DNA of 64,000 nucleotides from Symbiodinium kawagutii (GCA_009767595.1 VSDK01016836.1:381908-445907); one strand, 5' to 3'; shown: positions 20,901 through 29,830, counted from the first letter of the stretch. Notes: a model not told the origin generated them from the letters alone. Translations and numbers: made by a program.

Positions 20901-21046
20901 TTACTCACACCATGTATGGTACACAACCTACCCTTCAGTGCTCCCAATGTGGTGGGCGACTAGCTGCTTGCACTAAAGCTGTTAGCCGGAAGTTGTTATT
21001 TCCGTGTGGGACCTCAGGCGCGCGTTTGTACCGACGTCGAGGCTAA
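17837..21046 (+). CDS. LINE-like reverse transcriptase with zinc knuckle and RNase H
   Basis: The 1069-codon intronless frame would copy element RNA into DNA at a nicked target. Residues 1-29 are host sequence read through in frame; the first base is GTG, the first ATG is codon 19, and a TGA lies directly upstream. The RT core has KKGGPDG (118-124), LLLDLTCFYD (240-249, catalytic Asp243), KGILAGCPFG (297-306), WVDD (333-336) and KKSGFLV (374-380). A Cys667-Cys670-His678-Cys683 knuckle follows, as in RT-linked zinc fingers. RNase H has GTDGSGG (Asp752), AEL (Glu804), VDAS (Asp826) and HANRFAD (His888, Asp894). The C-terminus has more Cys/His pairs (about 975-1060). No endonuclease domain is present, as expected for 5' truncation. 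All catalytic residues are intact. Large minus-strand frames are shadows. Confidence 0.93.
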   Translation: MVQQHEQLHPWFYQLLLGMMNIYPINQCGRFVSGSGKDGFAFIKADEAVEARPFQNLPVAERAEARRTYWKARWGEVDGACEWPCLELLESLARQQALELKPISTAQVVETLKYTANKKGGPDGCTFRLLKLLPREAYSGLVYILHLVEARLRWPEQFLLVQVACLPKNLECERPICLTHVLYRLWCKMRKPLVDHWLMNDKELAFWDQAVKGSTCLQVALLRLCKAEVSKKLGLKQVSLLLDLTCFYDLVDHNLLAEDALSLGFPPLVLFLCLQVHKGPRILQAQDVASEPIQPSKGILAGCPFGVVFAKIVLWTLMSHVQRVCRPQGLTTWVDDIGVDLRGFTSSQVAKHAVRTFLELRDGLNSRGLEISIKKSGFLVGDAATGRELQRQLSEVDGCPELKETIKDLGIDNSLARKRRLTVHHSRLKKGRARLRKVRLLPAGKRRKFVNMSAGSVALWGHMALGIPPQKLRAWRLNVARTNKWIKGRGSLEVAMQINATPLDDPYFRVRVEQLKLWLELVRRCGVLACSALAKAWEQSWTELLSAVHRWKIVKGPLAATQAVLMDVGWNACCFDSWVDDVGHAWHLDFSDQCLLVRLELGFIASLKRRQCVLMSQQFFGQGLESGLDIVLHKRLLDSVPVQDAALLQTWWQGALQHSLNSRHCVCPSCDVELTLLHMLFECPGCIRECGPVPEAWSACYGLVEQSHFWLRGLVPDGWTRAPAVADEHIVRTGCFENSAGFDFSSLFFGTDGSGGPFSNEPRLRKCAWAVVAVAFENDAFVLVGSITGFVRDGHNPNTVARAELRAFVELLQAIPEGCEPRVAVDASFVINVYHKLRRSPKKIRNPHGDLRGQLATLLDKQVCLNKVKSHITHEEHVSLGRESWSWHANRFADGLASMSATVVAPFAVEDVNAWVFERTKKLTLWMIPRVKYWLSVEAAVPKREPDGPPRTKHELFNQAEAKGIGGHVWKRCPDGLRCNACCSILKTYRSLPDLEVMAALPCSGAGAQVGCGHPLLHKVHFTHTMYGTQPTLQCSQCGGRLAACTKAVSRKLLFPCGTSGARLYRRRG
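17908..17923 (+). repeat. Target-site duplication, left copy
   Basis: AATCAATCAATGTGGA matches 21065-21080. The first two A are ambiguous with the poly-A tail, so the duplication is 14-16 bp. Confidence 0.9.
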
Positions 21047-21066
21047 ATTTGTTGGGAAAAAAAAAA
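17924..21066 (+). mobile_element. Non-LTR retrotransposon, 5'-truncated, about 3.14 kb
   Basis: The body lies between the two copies of the duplication. It begins inside coding sequence, without 5' UTR or endonuclease, and ends with stop codon, a 10-base 3' UTR and ten A (21057-21066). Poly-A plus a mid-length duplication is typical of target-primed reverse transcription. The body has no foldback insertions although such elements are dense around it, which suggests recent arrival. Confidence 0.9.
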
Positions 21067-21080
21067 TCAATCAATGTGGA
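21065..21080 (+). repeat. Target-site duplication, right copy
   Basis: Repeats 17908-17923 directly after the poly-A run. Confidence 0.9.
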
Positions 21081-21223
21081 ATCGCTGTGTCTTCCAGTTC
21101 AACCTCTCATCAATCGGTTCCGGAAACGAATTGAAACCGAAAGGGCGAGAGTTTTGCACAAAGTGTTACCCCGGTTTCAACAATGATTGCTTGAATTGCT
21201 CTAAAATTTGTGTCCTTTGCTAG
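21081..21223 (+). pseudogene. Right half of split host frame, Cys-rich
   Basis: It continues the 17803 frame: NRCVFQFNLSSIGSGNELKP, then Cys residues in the order CTKC-x8-CLNCSKICVLC, then TAG. The paired CxxC spacing looks zinc-binding, but no family is recognised. A second frame (LINRFRKRIETERARVLHKV) is open over 21061-21186, so which frame the host used is uncertain. Confidence 0.35.
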
Positions 21224-21503
21224 AAAAGCAGGGCCTTCGAGTCATTTTAGGAGTAGAGCAGTGGCATCAACTCTTCACAAGAAACTGAGTTCTTAGCCCT
21301 GGACACTGGAATGACCGGTGGACTGTTGGGTCAGTTGTGTTCCATCACCATATTTTCTATCTGCTAAACTGGCTTTCATTTTTGCCCTTTCAACAAACTT
21401 GCTGGATATCCAGCTCTGGTCAGGCTGGCAGCTACCAATGCGAAATTTGTAAGAATTCTATGCTTGGGCTTGACCACCTAGTCATGTTGCACAAAGCCTA
21501 TCT

Positions 21504-21660
21504 GTGGGCTTGACCGGGACCCATGCCTCTCGGAGTTTTCCGTGTCGGTGCTGCAAAGAAGTCATCAGCTCCGCACACGAGAAAGGACAGCAGGGCTCAA
21601 CTTCCAATCTGCTCCGAAAGCATGCAGCACTGGATAATGAACCATCAAGCATAAACCAGC
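21504..21660 (+). CDS. Possible exon, zinc-finger-like
   Basis: The frame contains FPCRCCKEVISSAHEKGQQG, then STSNLLRKHAAL. The C-x2-C start and the SNLLRKH ending recall BED-type fingers of transposases and chromatin proteins, but spacing and length fit only loosely. A second + frame is open too. Confidence 0.3.
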
Positions 21661-22114
21661 GTCAATTCATGTTAATTAACCATCAACCATCAACGGTACT
21701 GGTAGGTTTCAGGGTTGATGTTGTGATTTCAACTAATTCACCATTAATTGTCCATGTTGATTTACCATCGACCATTGAGTGAAGATCCGTAGTAATACAC
21801 CCCCACAATTGATGGTGAATAACCTGCTATCTATGGTAAAATTGGGGGTGGTTCTCAAGAGCTGGATCTCCCATTGATACTTGAGCTCAGCATCACCCAT
21901 GATTTCTGGTTGCATCACCAATCTGTGGGTAACCAGTCAGCATCCCGATCTTCACAGTGCATCTTTCCCAGCAGGACATGCTGAATGCCCCTGGATCCAT
22001 AGCAGCTGGGAACAGTGAAACCTCGCATTGCGATAAATCGCTGCCAAGGATAGGTACATGGCCTATCTTGGCAGATCTTACCATCGTTTGATTTGGACAC
22101 AATGAATTTCATAG

Positions 22115-22352
22115 GTCGCAGCGAGCAGCTGAGAGTCTCACCTTGGCAGAACTGTTGCCATTGGTGCTACGAGATCCATGGTGGAAACTCTCACGAGAGC
22201 AGAACCTTGACCCCTGCGCCGTTTCGCCGCACCTCAATCCAGCTGATCCCAAGTTCCAGTCAGACATGCCTTGCGCTGGCCGTTTCTTTTTCAGGGAACC
22301 TCACTTGATTCAACGGTTCCCTGGTGATGAATTACATCAGTTGATACTTTGA
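22115..22352 (+). CDS. Coding-like segment, unknown product
   Basis: After TTTCATAG|GTCGCAG the frame runs to TGA at 22350-22352, with LAELLPLVLRDPWWKLSREQ, then FRREPHLIQRFPGDELHQ-like text near its end (FFFREPHLIQRFPGDELHQL). It has no microsatellite or foldback inside. It is the first of six coding-like segments on this strand up to 23.6 kb that change frame between them. Confidence 0.45.
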
Positions 22353-22379
22353 GGTATGGAAAGCTCAATGAGAAGTCAG

Positions 22380-22472
22380 AATTCGCCGGTGGTTCGAGGC
22401 TACTGCTTCAGTCTACCTCGCAGCTGTGAGCAAGGCAATCAGTGTGTCAATCACTGATCCGGGATACTGTAG
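22380..22472 (+). CDS. Coding-like segment ending at GTGAGT donor
   Basis: The frame reads IRRWFEATASVYLAAVSKAI, then SVSITDPGYC, up to CTGTAG|GTGAGT. It begins 27 bases after the previous stop in another frame, so either a very short intron or a frameshift separates them. Confidence 0.4.
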
Positions 22473-22612
22473 GTGAGTACGTTCCAAAGCGGTTCTCCGA
22501 GACGAGTCCGTGGGTTTCCTTGTCACATGGTTTCGTGTGTTCCAAGCATGCGCACGAAAGTCCAGCTGTTTGGATTCCAAGAAGTGTTTGGTTTTGGATC
22601 ATTTTTGGTTGA

Positions 22613-22801
22613 TTGTTTTTGACGCATAGTTGGTCATTGGTGTATCACTTTGGAATGTCCTCTTGTGGGCTATTGTGGGGTGCTGAACCGTTTGCGCGTG
22701 TTGAAAAAGCACAACCTCTTGGTGGGAGGTGGTTTGCTGAGCTAGAATTTTCGCAAGTAAAGGCCCCTGGGTCAATGTTCGCTGGATTTCACTTAGGATA
22801 G
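22613..22801 (+). CDS. Coding-like segment, unknown product
   Basis: The frame contains SCGLLWGAEPFARVEKAQPL, then GGRWFAELEFSQVKAPGSMF, and stops at 22799. Its T- and G-ending codons resemble those of the nearby LINE ORF. Confidence 0.4.
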   Translation: MFLTHSWSLVYHFGMSSCGLLWGAEPFARVEKAQPLGGRWFAELEFSQVKAPGSMFAGFHLG

Positions 22802-22993
22802 TCACATGTAGTCACCATTGGCTTTTGGCTACAGCCAAAACTCACTTGTCAAACTTGTCAAACAATTGTTGGTGTGCAAACCGAATCCTTGCAACTTCCA
22901 AATTGCATGCCATCGAAGGCATATTGAAGCAGCGGCAACGTACTGTTTGTCATTTCCAAAGCTCGCTTTGCTTACCTTCGAAACCATAGCAAC

Positions 22994-23101
22994 ATGACGG
23001 CCACATCTGTCCTTCGAGCGGCTGTGTTTGATGATTTGAAGGAGCTGTGTCCTTCTTTGGCTTCAGGTCTTTCTCCCAAGATCAACAATTGCTGGGAATG
23101 A
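22994..23101 (+). CDS. Coding-like segment with ATG
   Basis: Starts MTATSVLRAAVFDDLKELCP, continues SLASGLSPKINNCWE, stops at 23099. 35 codons, no domain recognised. Confidence 0.4.
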   Translation: MTATSVLRAAVFDDLKELCPSLASGLSPKINNCWE

Positions 23102-23131
23102 ATAGGCTGCTGACGTCTGCTGACTATTTAG

Positions 23132-23260
23132 AAAAGCTACTCTTCTTGTTGGCCAATTGCAGAACGACTTCGCGGATACCGTAATCTGAGCTACGCGGAC
23201 TTGGCTTATCGCCAGGCCAAAGAGATCGGCCAGATACAAGGTCTCTGCACCAGCTCATGA
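23132..23260 (+). CDS. Coding-like segment, unknown product
   Basis: Contains CWPIAERLRGYRNLSYADLA, then YRQAKEIGQIQGLC, with a stop at 23258. Confidence 0.4.
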   Translation, partial: KSYSSCWPIAERLRGYRNLSYADLAYRQAKEIGQIQGLCTSS

Positions 23261-23275
23261 GCAGAACAGTAGAAG

Positions 23276-23551
23276 TTGGTGAGTAGTTCGAGTCCATTTA
23301 AAAAGATAGGACAGTCAGTGCCACTCATCAACGGTGACAAATTTGCGGACGAGTTTGGATCGCGAGACTGGAAAGATTCTGGACACATAGAAATGCTGTG
23401 TGAAGAAGTCAGAGCTAGGGTCTCTACAAATCCCATAGACGAAGCAAGGTGGTTGATTCATGGCAAACTCATGGGCCCTGCCCAAGTCTTCGCAGCGCAG
23501 CCATGGTTTCAGGAACAATCGCCATGGAGATCGCTGGGCCGTTCTTGCTGA
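23276..23551 (+). CDS. Coding-like segment, unknown product
   Basis: 92 codons with INGDKFADEFGSRDWKDSGH, then EARWLIHGKLMGPAQVFAAQ. Near 23500 a second frame takes over (AMEIAGPFLLTCLEACPLAI), and near 23610 a third (IVRQIEKEANLFGNHGL). Successive frame changes without introns suggest a decayed gene or retroelement. Confidence 0.4.
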   Translation: MVSSSSPFKKIGQSVPLINGDKFADEFGSRDWKDSGHIEMLCEEVRARVSTNPIDEARWLIHGKLMGPAQVFAAQPWFQEQSPWRSLGRSC

Positions 23552-23759
23552 CATGCCTTGAAGCATGCCCTTTGGCAATCAAAGATTTTGTTCCCAAAGG
23601 GAATTGTTCGGCAAATTGAGAAGGAAGCCAATTTGTTTGGCAACCATGGTCTTTGAGGAAGCAAACAGTTGAGGAGTTTGTTTTGGTGATGTATTGGATT
23701 CGTTTGAGTATGGGTAGTCAAGAGGTTGGAATTTGGTGTTGGAAGGTGAGTTCTTCAAA

Positions 23760-24910
23760 CACGAACAGCTGATGATTCACCGTCCAATATGGATGTCCCT
23801 TGACCCACAAACGAATACACTTAGGGTTAGCAATTGAATATATTCTTGTGAATGGTTGTCAATGGTTGATTTGTAGTTACAAATGTTAAAACCGGTCAAT
23901 GCATGTTACTACCTAGTTAATGCTTGGTGGTTAATTATTAATGGTCATAATATAATTGCAATGACACCAACACATTGCAATATGCCCAAACGCAGTATTA
24001 CTTCAATCACTTCTAATGCTTTTTGGGTCATTGACACCAACCAGCCACCAACCAAACCATGAAGCTAGCAATCAACCAACCAACCAACCAATTGACCTTG
24101 CCATAATATCAGTGTTGCACTTGTTGCTTGTACACACCATTCTGGAACTATTCTTGCTTACCATGCGTTATGATTCGCACAGGACCGCATAGGATCATGA
24201 TTGTCTCAACCAGCTCTCAGCCATTCTCAACATCCTTTAAGCAGCCATAATCAACCAGAATATAACCAGCATTGCTTATTACCATCGGATATCACCCGCT
24301 GTGAACTTATGAACCACCCCACGAACATGAAGCGTTCTGACTTTCTTAATTTTGGTCAGCTGTTGGCCATTTGCAAGCATCGTGAATCAACCAACTAATC
24401 CAATTGACTAGTCGCAACCATCGTTGAAGACCGCCATCCGTAGCACCATCCATTCATCGTCACCATTTACCTCACTGACTCCGTCCAATTCACCTTTGAA
24501 GGGAATGGAACTTGGTAACCATTGGTGAAGCCATGGGTGAAGCTGGTCCAAGCTGGTATACAGTAGTTATTGGTTCATGTTGGGTCTCGCCTGCCATGAA
24601 AAACTGTCGCTGAATAGCCATCCGGTATCCAGCAAACCAATTCTACTCCTAGCCTTCTTAAGTTGCTTTCCAACCTTCCAACCACGAAACGAACCATCAA
24701 CTAACCACTGACCATCAACCATCATGAACTACCATCAACCAACCATCATCTGACCATTCACCCAGATCACCAACATCCTCACTCCACATCGCCACCATCC
24801 TCAACCCACCATCCTTAACCGCATGAAAAAGACCTGCGCGCACCCATCAACATATTAGTAACATCGACCACCACTTCACCATCCACAACCAACCACCCAC
24901 CAACCACCCA
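23760..24910. other. No gene seen; AACCAACC/ATCAACC background
   Basis: Degenerate CCATCAACCAACCATC words; one weak 65-codon + frame (24201-24398) is not supported. Confidence 0.5.
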
Positions 24911-24915
24911 ACCAG

Positions 24916-25079
24916 GTGACCTCTGTCGCTTCAGCAGCGCCTGCCGCGCCTGCGGCGCCTTCGCCGCGGCGCCGGTGGCGCGGCAGCGCCGCAATTTGCG
25001 GCGCCGCGGCGCCGCGCAGCTGCTGCGAAAGGAGCTGCGCAGCGGGACGTGGCCCGAGCCCAAGAAGTGCCGTGGCGAG
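24916..25079 (+). CDS. GC-rich candidate exon
   Basis: A very GC-rich block lies between AACCAG|GTGACC and GGCGAG|GTCAAG. The frame is open throughout: CRFSSACRACGAFAAAPVAR, then QLLRKELRSGTWPEPKKCRG. It is basic and Ala-rich with a C-x6-C-x2-C start; no family is recognised. A decayed foldback A begins 18 bases after the donor. The minus strand is also open but lacks matching splice signals. Confidence 0.5.
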
Positions 25080-25096
25080 GTCAAGGCATCCACTCC

Positions 25097-25189
25097 GGGG
25101 ATAACCCCTAAAAAATAGCTGGTTTATTGCTAATAATGACTAATAATGGATGACTTGGGGAGTCCCCTATTTTGAGAAACACCCACATT
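25097..25189. mobile_element. Foldback family A, copy 11 (left end eroded)
   Basis: AATAGCTGGTTTATTGCTAA and TAATGACTAATAATGGATGA, then TCCCCTATTTTGAGAAACACC. About 40 interior bases are identical to copy 12 at 26.9 kb. Confidence 0.85.
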
Positions 25190-25291
25190 GTTATGGGAGT
25201 TATCCAAGGAGTGGCTCTCTATTGATAACCATTCTCTATGATAGGATAGCTCCATAGCTGGGTGGCTCAACCATTATTAGATTGTTTTCCC

Positions 25292-25402
25292 TAACCAACG
25301 GCTTCATGGGGGATAAGTTCATCCCAAGAATTTCATGTTGGGAAAACTCAATCATGGTGAATGATAGGGGAACCAGGGGTACAGGATTTTGACCCACAGC
25401 CA
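25292..25402. mobile_element. Foldback family B, copy 2 (left end eroded)
   Basis: TTCATGGGGGATAAG, GGGGAACCAGGGGTACAGG and right end TTTTGACCCACAGCC. Confidence 0.75.
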
Positions 25403-25409
25403 AGTGATG

Positions 25410-26640
25410 GGATGGTGGTTGAAGCCATGGTTAAGCCATGGGAGAGGTGGGATGGGTGAGTTGTGAAGTTGGTAAGTGAAGTCCAGGTTGAATGGTGAAT
25501 TTTGATGATTTAAGGGTGATGATTCATGGCCTAATGATGGGTAAATCATGGTTGCTGAGGATGCATTTTGGTATATCATGGCTAAATGATGGATCAGTCA
25601 CAGCTGAGTGATGGCTGAATGATGGTGAAAACCAAGATTGAGTGGCAAGTGATGTGCTGAGTAGTGGTTCAGGCATGGATGGCCAGGAAAGTGGTGGCTG
25701 ATTGAGGGGTAAGTGGTGTATGATGGTTAATTGGTGGTAGTGATGAATTATGCTTCATAGCCGACAGAAACTGACAACAGAGTCGTTCGGAATGAGCAAG
25801 CAAGAATATATATATACTGTATATATATATATATGTATACACGGGTAATACTGAGCATCTCTTAAATCATGTGTAAACTACTCGTACGGTTGACGACCTG
25901 ATTAAGTGTTGGAAACACAATGGTGAATGGTTCTGGATGGTAAATCACAGTCCAATGATACATAAACCATGGTTGGTGACCCTTGTGAACACTTCAAGTT
26001 GGTTCATGTGATTGTTTGAAGATCGGCGGCAGATGATAAGCAGCTAGTGCTGGTGAGTTTCAAGCGTAATCACAGTCATGGCTGACGTGAGTCATGGGTC
26101 TATAGGAGCATGTAATTCTCATGTTTTTTGGATGACATACTTCTCATTATATATCAATGTATATGTATATATGTTTTCAAATGTTTTTAATAGATCAATT
26201 TGTTTTTTGTTTTGGATATACACATTTTACATATTGTTTATGTACACAAACAGTACTGGTACTTCTATGAAAAATACATAAATGTGTGTACATTTTCGGG
26301 CAAACACGTTGGTTTGCCCGCGCCTGTTTTGTTGACGTCTCCCAAATACGAAACACTGTGTTTCGTGGAACGTAATGCACATGTGCTTCATCATGGTCTT
26401 CACCCCATGCGTAGACTACCTAGGCTGTGCGTTAGGTTTGATCATTTGTGGATGTTAATCATACGCAACAAATCAACATCTTGTACGTATCATGCATGTG
26501 TACAATGGTATCAGTTCTTTGGTAAGACATAGTGATACAATATCCCATAAGATACACTCATAAGATTCCCCATAAAATGTCTTATAGTACCTTCAGATTG
26601 GCACCTAAATTTTCATACATGTACTGTATCCCCCCCAAAA
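25410..26640. other. No firm gene; degenerate GGTTGAATGATGG and AT-rich DNA
   Basis: ATGGTGAATGATGG words to 25750, a TA tract at 25806-25836, then AT-rich sequence with weak overlapping frames at 26078-26530. Confidence 0.45.
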
Positions 26641-26667
26641 AAATGGGTTCTAAATTTTGGGCTGCAG

Positions 26668-26752
26668 TGTGGACTCTGAGAGTTTTTGAGCTCCTTACCA
26701 ATCTGGTTTTGGTACAGAACATCTTCACGTTGATCGTGCGTCGATGTCAACG
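26668..26752 (+). CDS. Candidate exon, hydrophobic
   Basis: From GGGCTGCAG to TCAACG|GTGATG the frame reads WTLRVFELLTNLVLVQNIFT, then LIVRRCQR, a run that could span a membrane. Short, and the frame was chosen by its donor. Confidence 0.4.
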
Positions 26753-26856
26753 GTGATGATTGTTCCGCTGGTAATGATGGTTGCAATGATGATGGCGGCA
26801 CCAGTTGTGATGGTGGTAGCACCAGTTATGATGGTGGATGATGGATGATGGATGTG

Positions 26857-26951
26857 GTGGTTTCTCAAAATAGGGGCCCGAAATAGCTGGTTTATTGCTA
26901 ATAATGACTAATAATGGATGATTTGGGGGGTCCCCTATTTTGAGAAACACC
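26857..26951. mobile_element. Foldback family A, copy 12
   Basis: GGTGGTTTCTCAAAATAGGG to CCCTATTTTGAGAAACACC, with ATGT on both sides. Confidence 0.9.
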
Positions 26952-26982
26952 CATGTGATGGATGATGTCTCCGCTGGCCAAG

Positions 26983-27078
26983 GCAACGTCGTTTGATGCA
27001 AATGTTGGAGTCTTTGGATGGCCTATGCGGCGCGAAGGTTGACGACGTCGCCTCACAGAAACGCGGCTCAGCTGCAAC
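26983..27078 (+). CDS. Candidate exon, unknown product
   Basis: The frame reads RLMQMLESLDGLCGAKVDDV, then ASQKRGSAA, with possible borders CCAAG|G and GCAAC|GTTTGA. It starts 31 bases after foldback A12. A second + frame (MSPLAKATSFDANVGVFGWP) is also open. Confidence 0.4.
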
Positions 27079-27118
27079 GTTTGAGTAGTTGAGAAGTGCT
27101 TTGGGATAGTGACGGGGA

Positions 27119-27240
27119 AATGGCCATGGGTCAAGCAGTTAACCAACCAACAATGGGGGATGATAACCAACCATTTTATAGGGAAACTAATGGTTAATGA
27201 TGGGGAACCAGGGGTACGGGGTTTTGACCTACAGCCAAAT
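27119..27240. mobile_element. Foldback family B, copy 3
   Basis: GGCCATGGGTCAAGCAGTTA to GGGGTTTTGACCTACAGCC; AAAT on both sides. Confidence 0.9.
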
Positions 27241-27666
27241 GAAGGTTGATAAATGAAGCTTGACTGATGACTGATGGTTGATTGATGAAGTGATAGTTGA
27301 TTGATGGTTGACTGATGGTGAACGCATGCTTGATAGAAAGTGAAGGTCGTTGAGAATTCTTGGTCATGATCATTGACTGTGTGAAAAGCATGCGGGAGAT
27401 GGAACATTGTTTTCATGTATAATCACTTACAATGATTCAACTGCAGTGTTGCAATAGATAGCTGTTTGTTTTGCATCAATTGCCGATTGTTTCTTGATGT
27501 GAATCTAACATTACGAGTTGTTACACCTCCCCTGGATGATGAAATGGTTATGTGTTTCCCCACATTTCCGCACTCAGGGTTTACTATGAAAACCCAAGCT
27601 TCACTTCTCGCTGGCAATGTGCCAGGGCAGCACTGAAGTTTTGTTGTCCAATCCATTGTCATCACT

Positions 27667-27903
27667 ATGTTTGCATTGCTTTTCAGACATGATGGTTGCA
27701 CCCCATCTGAATTGGTGACCGTGAAGTCCATTGGTATGAGGGAAGTAACAATGAATGACTACCAGGGGCTGTACAGGTGGCATGGCCACACCTATCCCAA
27801 AATGATTGGCTCTCGAAGTGGAAGAGCTTTGACGACCGGTGCTTCCTTTGTCAACATCGCAACATGTGAGACGACACCCAGGGCTGAAGTCATTGGTCTG
27901 TAA
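27667..27903 (+). CDS. 78-codon open frame, unknown product
   Basis: Contains TMNDYQGLYRWHGHTYPKMI, then SFVNIATCETTPRAEVIGL. A longer minus-strand frame covers the same bases, so strand is not settled. Confidence 0.3.
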   Translation: MFALLFRHDGCTPSELVTVKSIGMREVTMNDYQGLYRWHGHTYPKMIGSRSGRALTTGASFVNIATCETTPRAEVIGL

Positions 27904-27995
27904 AACACATTTCATTTCGACAGGTACACTCTGGTCCACTGGTAGTCCCCCAACCTGGTTCAATGGAACATCCGCCATAGAAATAGATGAATTTC

Positions 27996-28053
27996 CAGGG
28001 AGTCCCTGAGAAAATGGTGTTGTTAAATTGCCAGGTTAGTTTATGAGAGGGAA
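27996..28053. mobile_element. Foldback family D fragment
   Basis: TTGCCAGGTTAGTTTATGAG and AGGG match the right terminal repeat of family D. Confidence 0.45.
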
Positions 28054-28093
28054 CCCCCTGTTGATTCATAGTGGTACCTGCCAGCTATTGGTC

Positions 28094-28171
28094 ATGATGT
28101 CCACAACCCAGGTCCCAAGCTCCAAATTGCCCAGTTCCGGATTGTTGGAAGCTGAGGGATGTGCAGTTTGG
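28094..28171 (+). CDS. Candidate exon ending at GTGAGT donor
   Basis: The frame reads MMSTTQVPSSKLPSSGLLEA, then EGCAVW, to GTTTGG|GTGAGT. The true start may be after ACCCAG at 28111. Confidence 0.4.
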
Positions 28172-28287
28172 GTGAGTTTCCAGGGATATAACAGGGGTAG
28201 CCTTATCGGGTGGGTCCCTACAGGTGGTGACCACTAAGTGGGGCCACAGATCTTGGTCATAACATGGTACCATTGTCGCCCGCCCAG

Positions 28288-28471
28288 ATCGGGCGGCCAA
28301 GGAGTCGATGAGTCCTTCCAGTCTTTGATCAACGACTGTGTCACTCTGTTGGATGAGTCCTGCTGCCGTGTGCAGAAGGCAGTCCCTCGGACGGTGCCGC
28401 GCAGCGCGCTGGGAGTGCGACATTTTCCCATGCCGATGATGAGACAGGACAGATACTACGTGAAAAGATGA
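28288..28471 (+). CDS. Candidate exon, unknown product
   Basis: After CGCCCAG the frame contains VDESFQSLINDCVTLLDESC, then VPRSALGVRHFPMPMMRQ, with a stop at 28469. The first part could be helical. Minus-strand frames are also open here. Confidence 0.4.
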
Positions 28472-28912
28472 CGAAATTTCTTGACTATAGTTAATCATAT
28501 CACAATATTAACCATATAGCCACCTATCAAGTAATCAGAATGGTTGCCTTGTTTTGATGTCGACATGGTCAAGTATAGCCATTGATTTGTGTTTTCGATC
28601 ACCCGCTTGGTATGGAATCATGGGTTGATCGCTCGGTCACGGCCATGGTGCGGTATTTTCTTCAAGATGGGGATGTCAGAATATTGCTGCCTATCTATGT
28701 ATACATATGTTTATATGGATGTATACATGTATGCATTTTTGTAAACATGTCTATCTACATATACATACATATATAGATGTACATGTGTGTGTGCATATAT
28801 ATATATATCTTTATTTATTTGCTTGTAATTAGAGTGATCCTGGAGTAGATAGAATATTCCCCATGTTCTATATTTGAGCCATTTACCTACTGAGCATGGT
28901 CAAATTTGATGT

Positions 28913-29323
28913 TTGATCTACTCCAGGATTACGAGGTCTAGATACAGACATAAGTATACTCACCTACATTGGGCACTGAGCAGCATGTTTGCACAGAAAG
29001 GACCTCATCAGTGTCACCGTAGTCCCAGCAGCTCTTCTAGGTCATCAAACTACTGGCAGAATTGGGTGATGAAGCAGAAGCCCAGTGCCTCCAGTGACGC
29101 TCGGGCGATTCGCTGTGGGTCGTCTCAGCTTTCCCCAAGTTTTTCATCAGGGGAAGCCAACAACAGAACTGGACAGTTGTGGACTCCCAGGAGTCCGGCG
29201 TTGGTCAGCATCATGATCATCAACCACGACCAGATCTCCAGCAGCAACAAGACCAAGATGACTCACAAGACCAGCGAACAAGCAACAGCAACAACAACCG
29301 CCACCAAAAGCAACACTGGTTGA
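28913..29323 (+). CDS. 136-codon open frame, doubtful
   Basis: Ser/Thr/Gln-rich frame ending in repetitive ACAACAACAG words. It overlaps the smaller candidate at 29041 in another frame. Confidence 0.25.
   Translation: MIYSRITRSRYRHKYTHLHWALSSMFAQKGPHQCHRSPSSSSRSSNYWQNWVMKQKPSASSDARAIRCGSSQLSPSFSSGEANNRTGQLWTPRSPALVSIMIINHDQISSSNKTKMTHKTSEQATATTTATKSNTG
29041..29097 (+). CDS. Small candidate exon, coiled-coil-like
   Basis: CTCTTCTAG|GTCATC gives a pyrimidine-rich AG|G acceptor. The frame reads VIKLLAELGDEAEAQCLQ, then TGA. Confidence 0.3.
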   Translation, partial: VIKLLAELGDEAEAQCLQ

Positions 29324-29718
29324 ACCGTCTCCCAAGATTAATTAGTCCAGTGATTTCTGACTACACGATTGTAAATCCTATGCAACAGAAATCATTAAAG
29401 TGATATTTGATAAACCGTTTCCTATGCAAAATACAAAGTCTTAGTTCTTGGGATTTTGAGCCTGGACTGATCCACCAGATATTTTGATCATGCTACAGGC
29501 CGTGTTCCAGTAGACAAGGCATCCGGATGATCAGGGATTGGATGTGTCATGTTGACACACCTGATTTGATGAGTGGAAGTTCTCTAAGACTATGGAAGCG
29601 ACCTTTTGAAGCCAAAGGGATCCAGCAAGGTAAAAAGGTACGTCGGGTCGCATCATGACTTGTTGTTGATCAAGTTGATCAAGTGTCCCTATATAGGTAT
29701 CACCAGAAGCAAAGATAT

Positions 29719-29830
29719 GGCTGTGGGTCAATATTAATCAACCAACTAATGGGGAAAATCTCCAACAATAATAAGGAAAACAATGGTAAATGATAGGGTA
29801 ACCAGGGGTACGGGGTTTTGACCCACAGCC
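29719..29830. mobile_element. Foldback family B, copy 4
   Basis: GGCTGTGGGTCAATATTAAT to GGGTTTTGACCCACAGCC, with ATAT on both sides. One of the best-preserved copies. Confidence 0.95.

Noticed and set aside
18533..20947. Minus-strand frames of 229 and 378 codons inside the retrotransposon
   Set aside because: They lie opposite the RT/RNase H ORF, whose motifs fix the coding strand; they are shadows.
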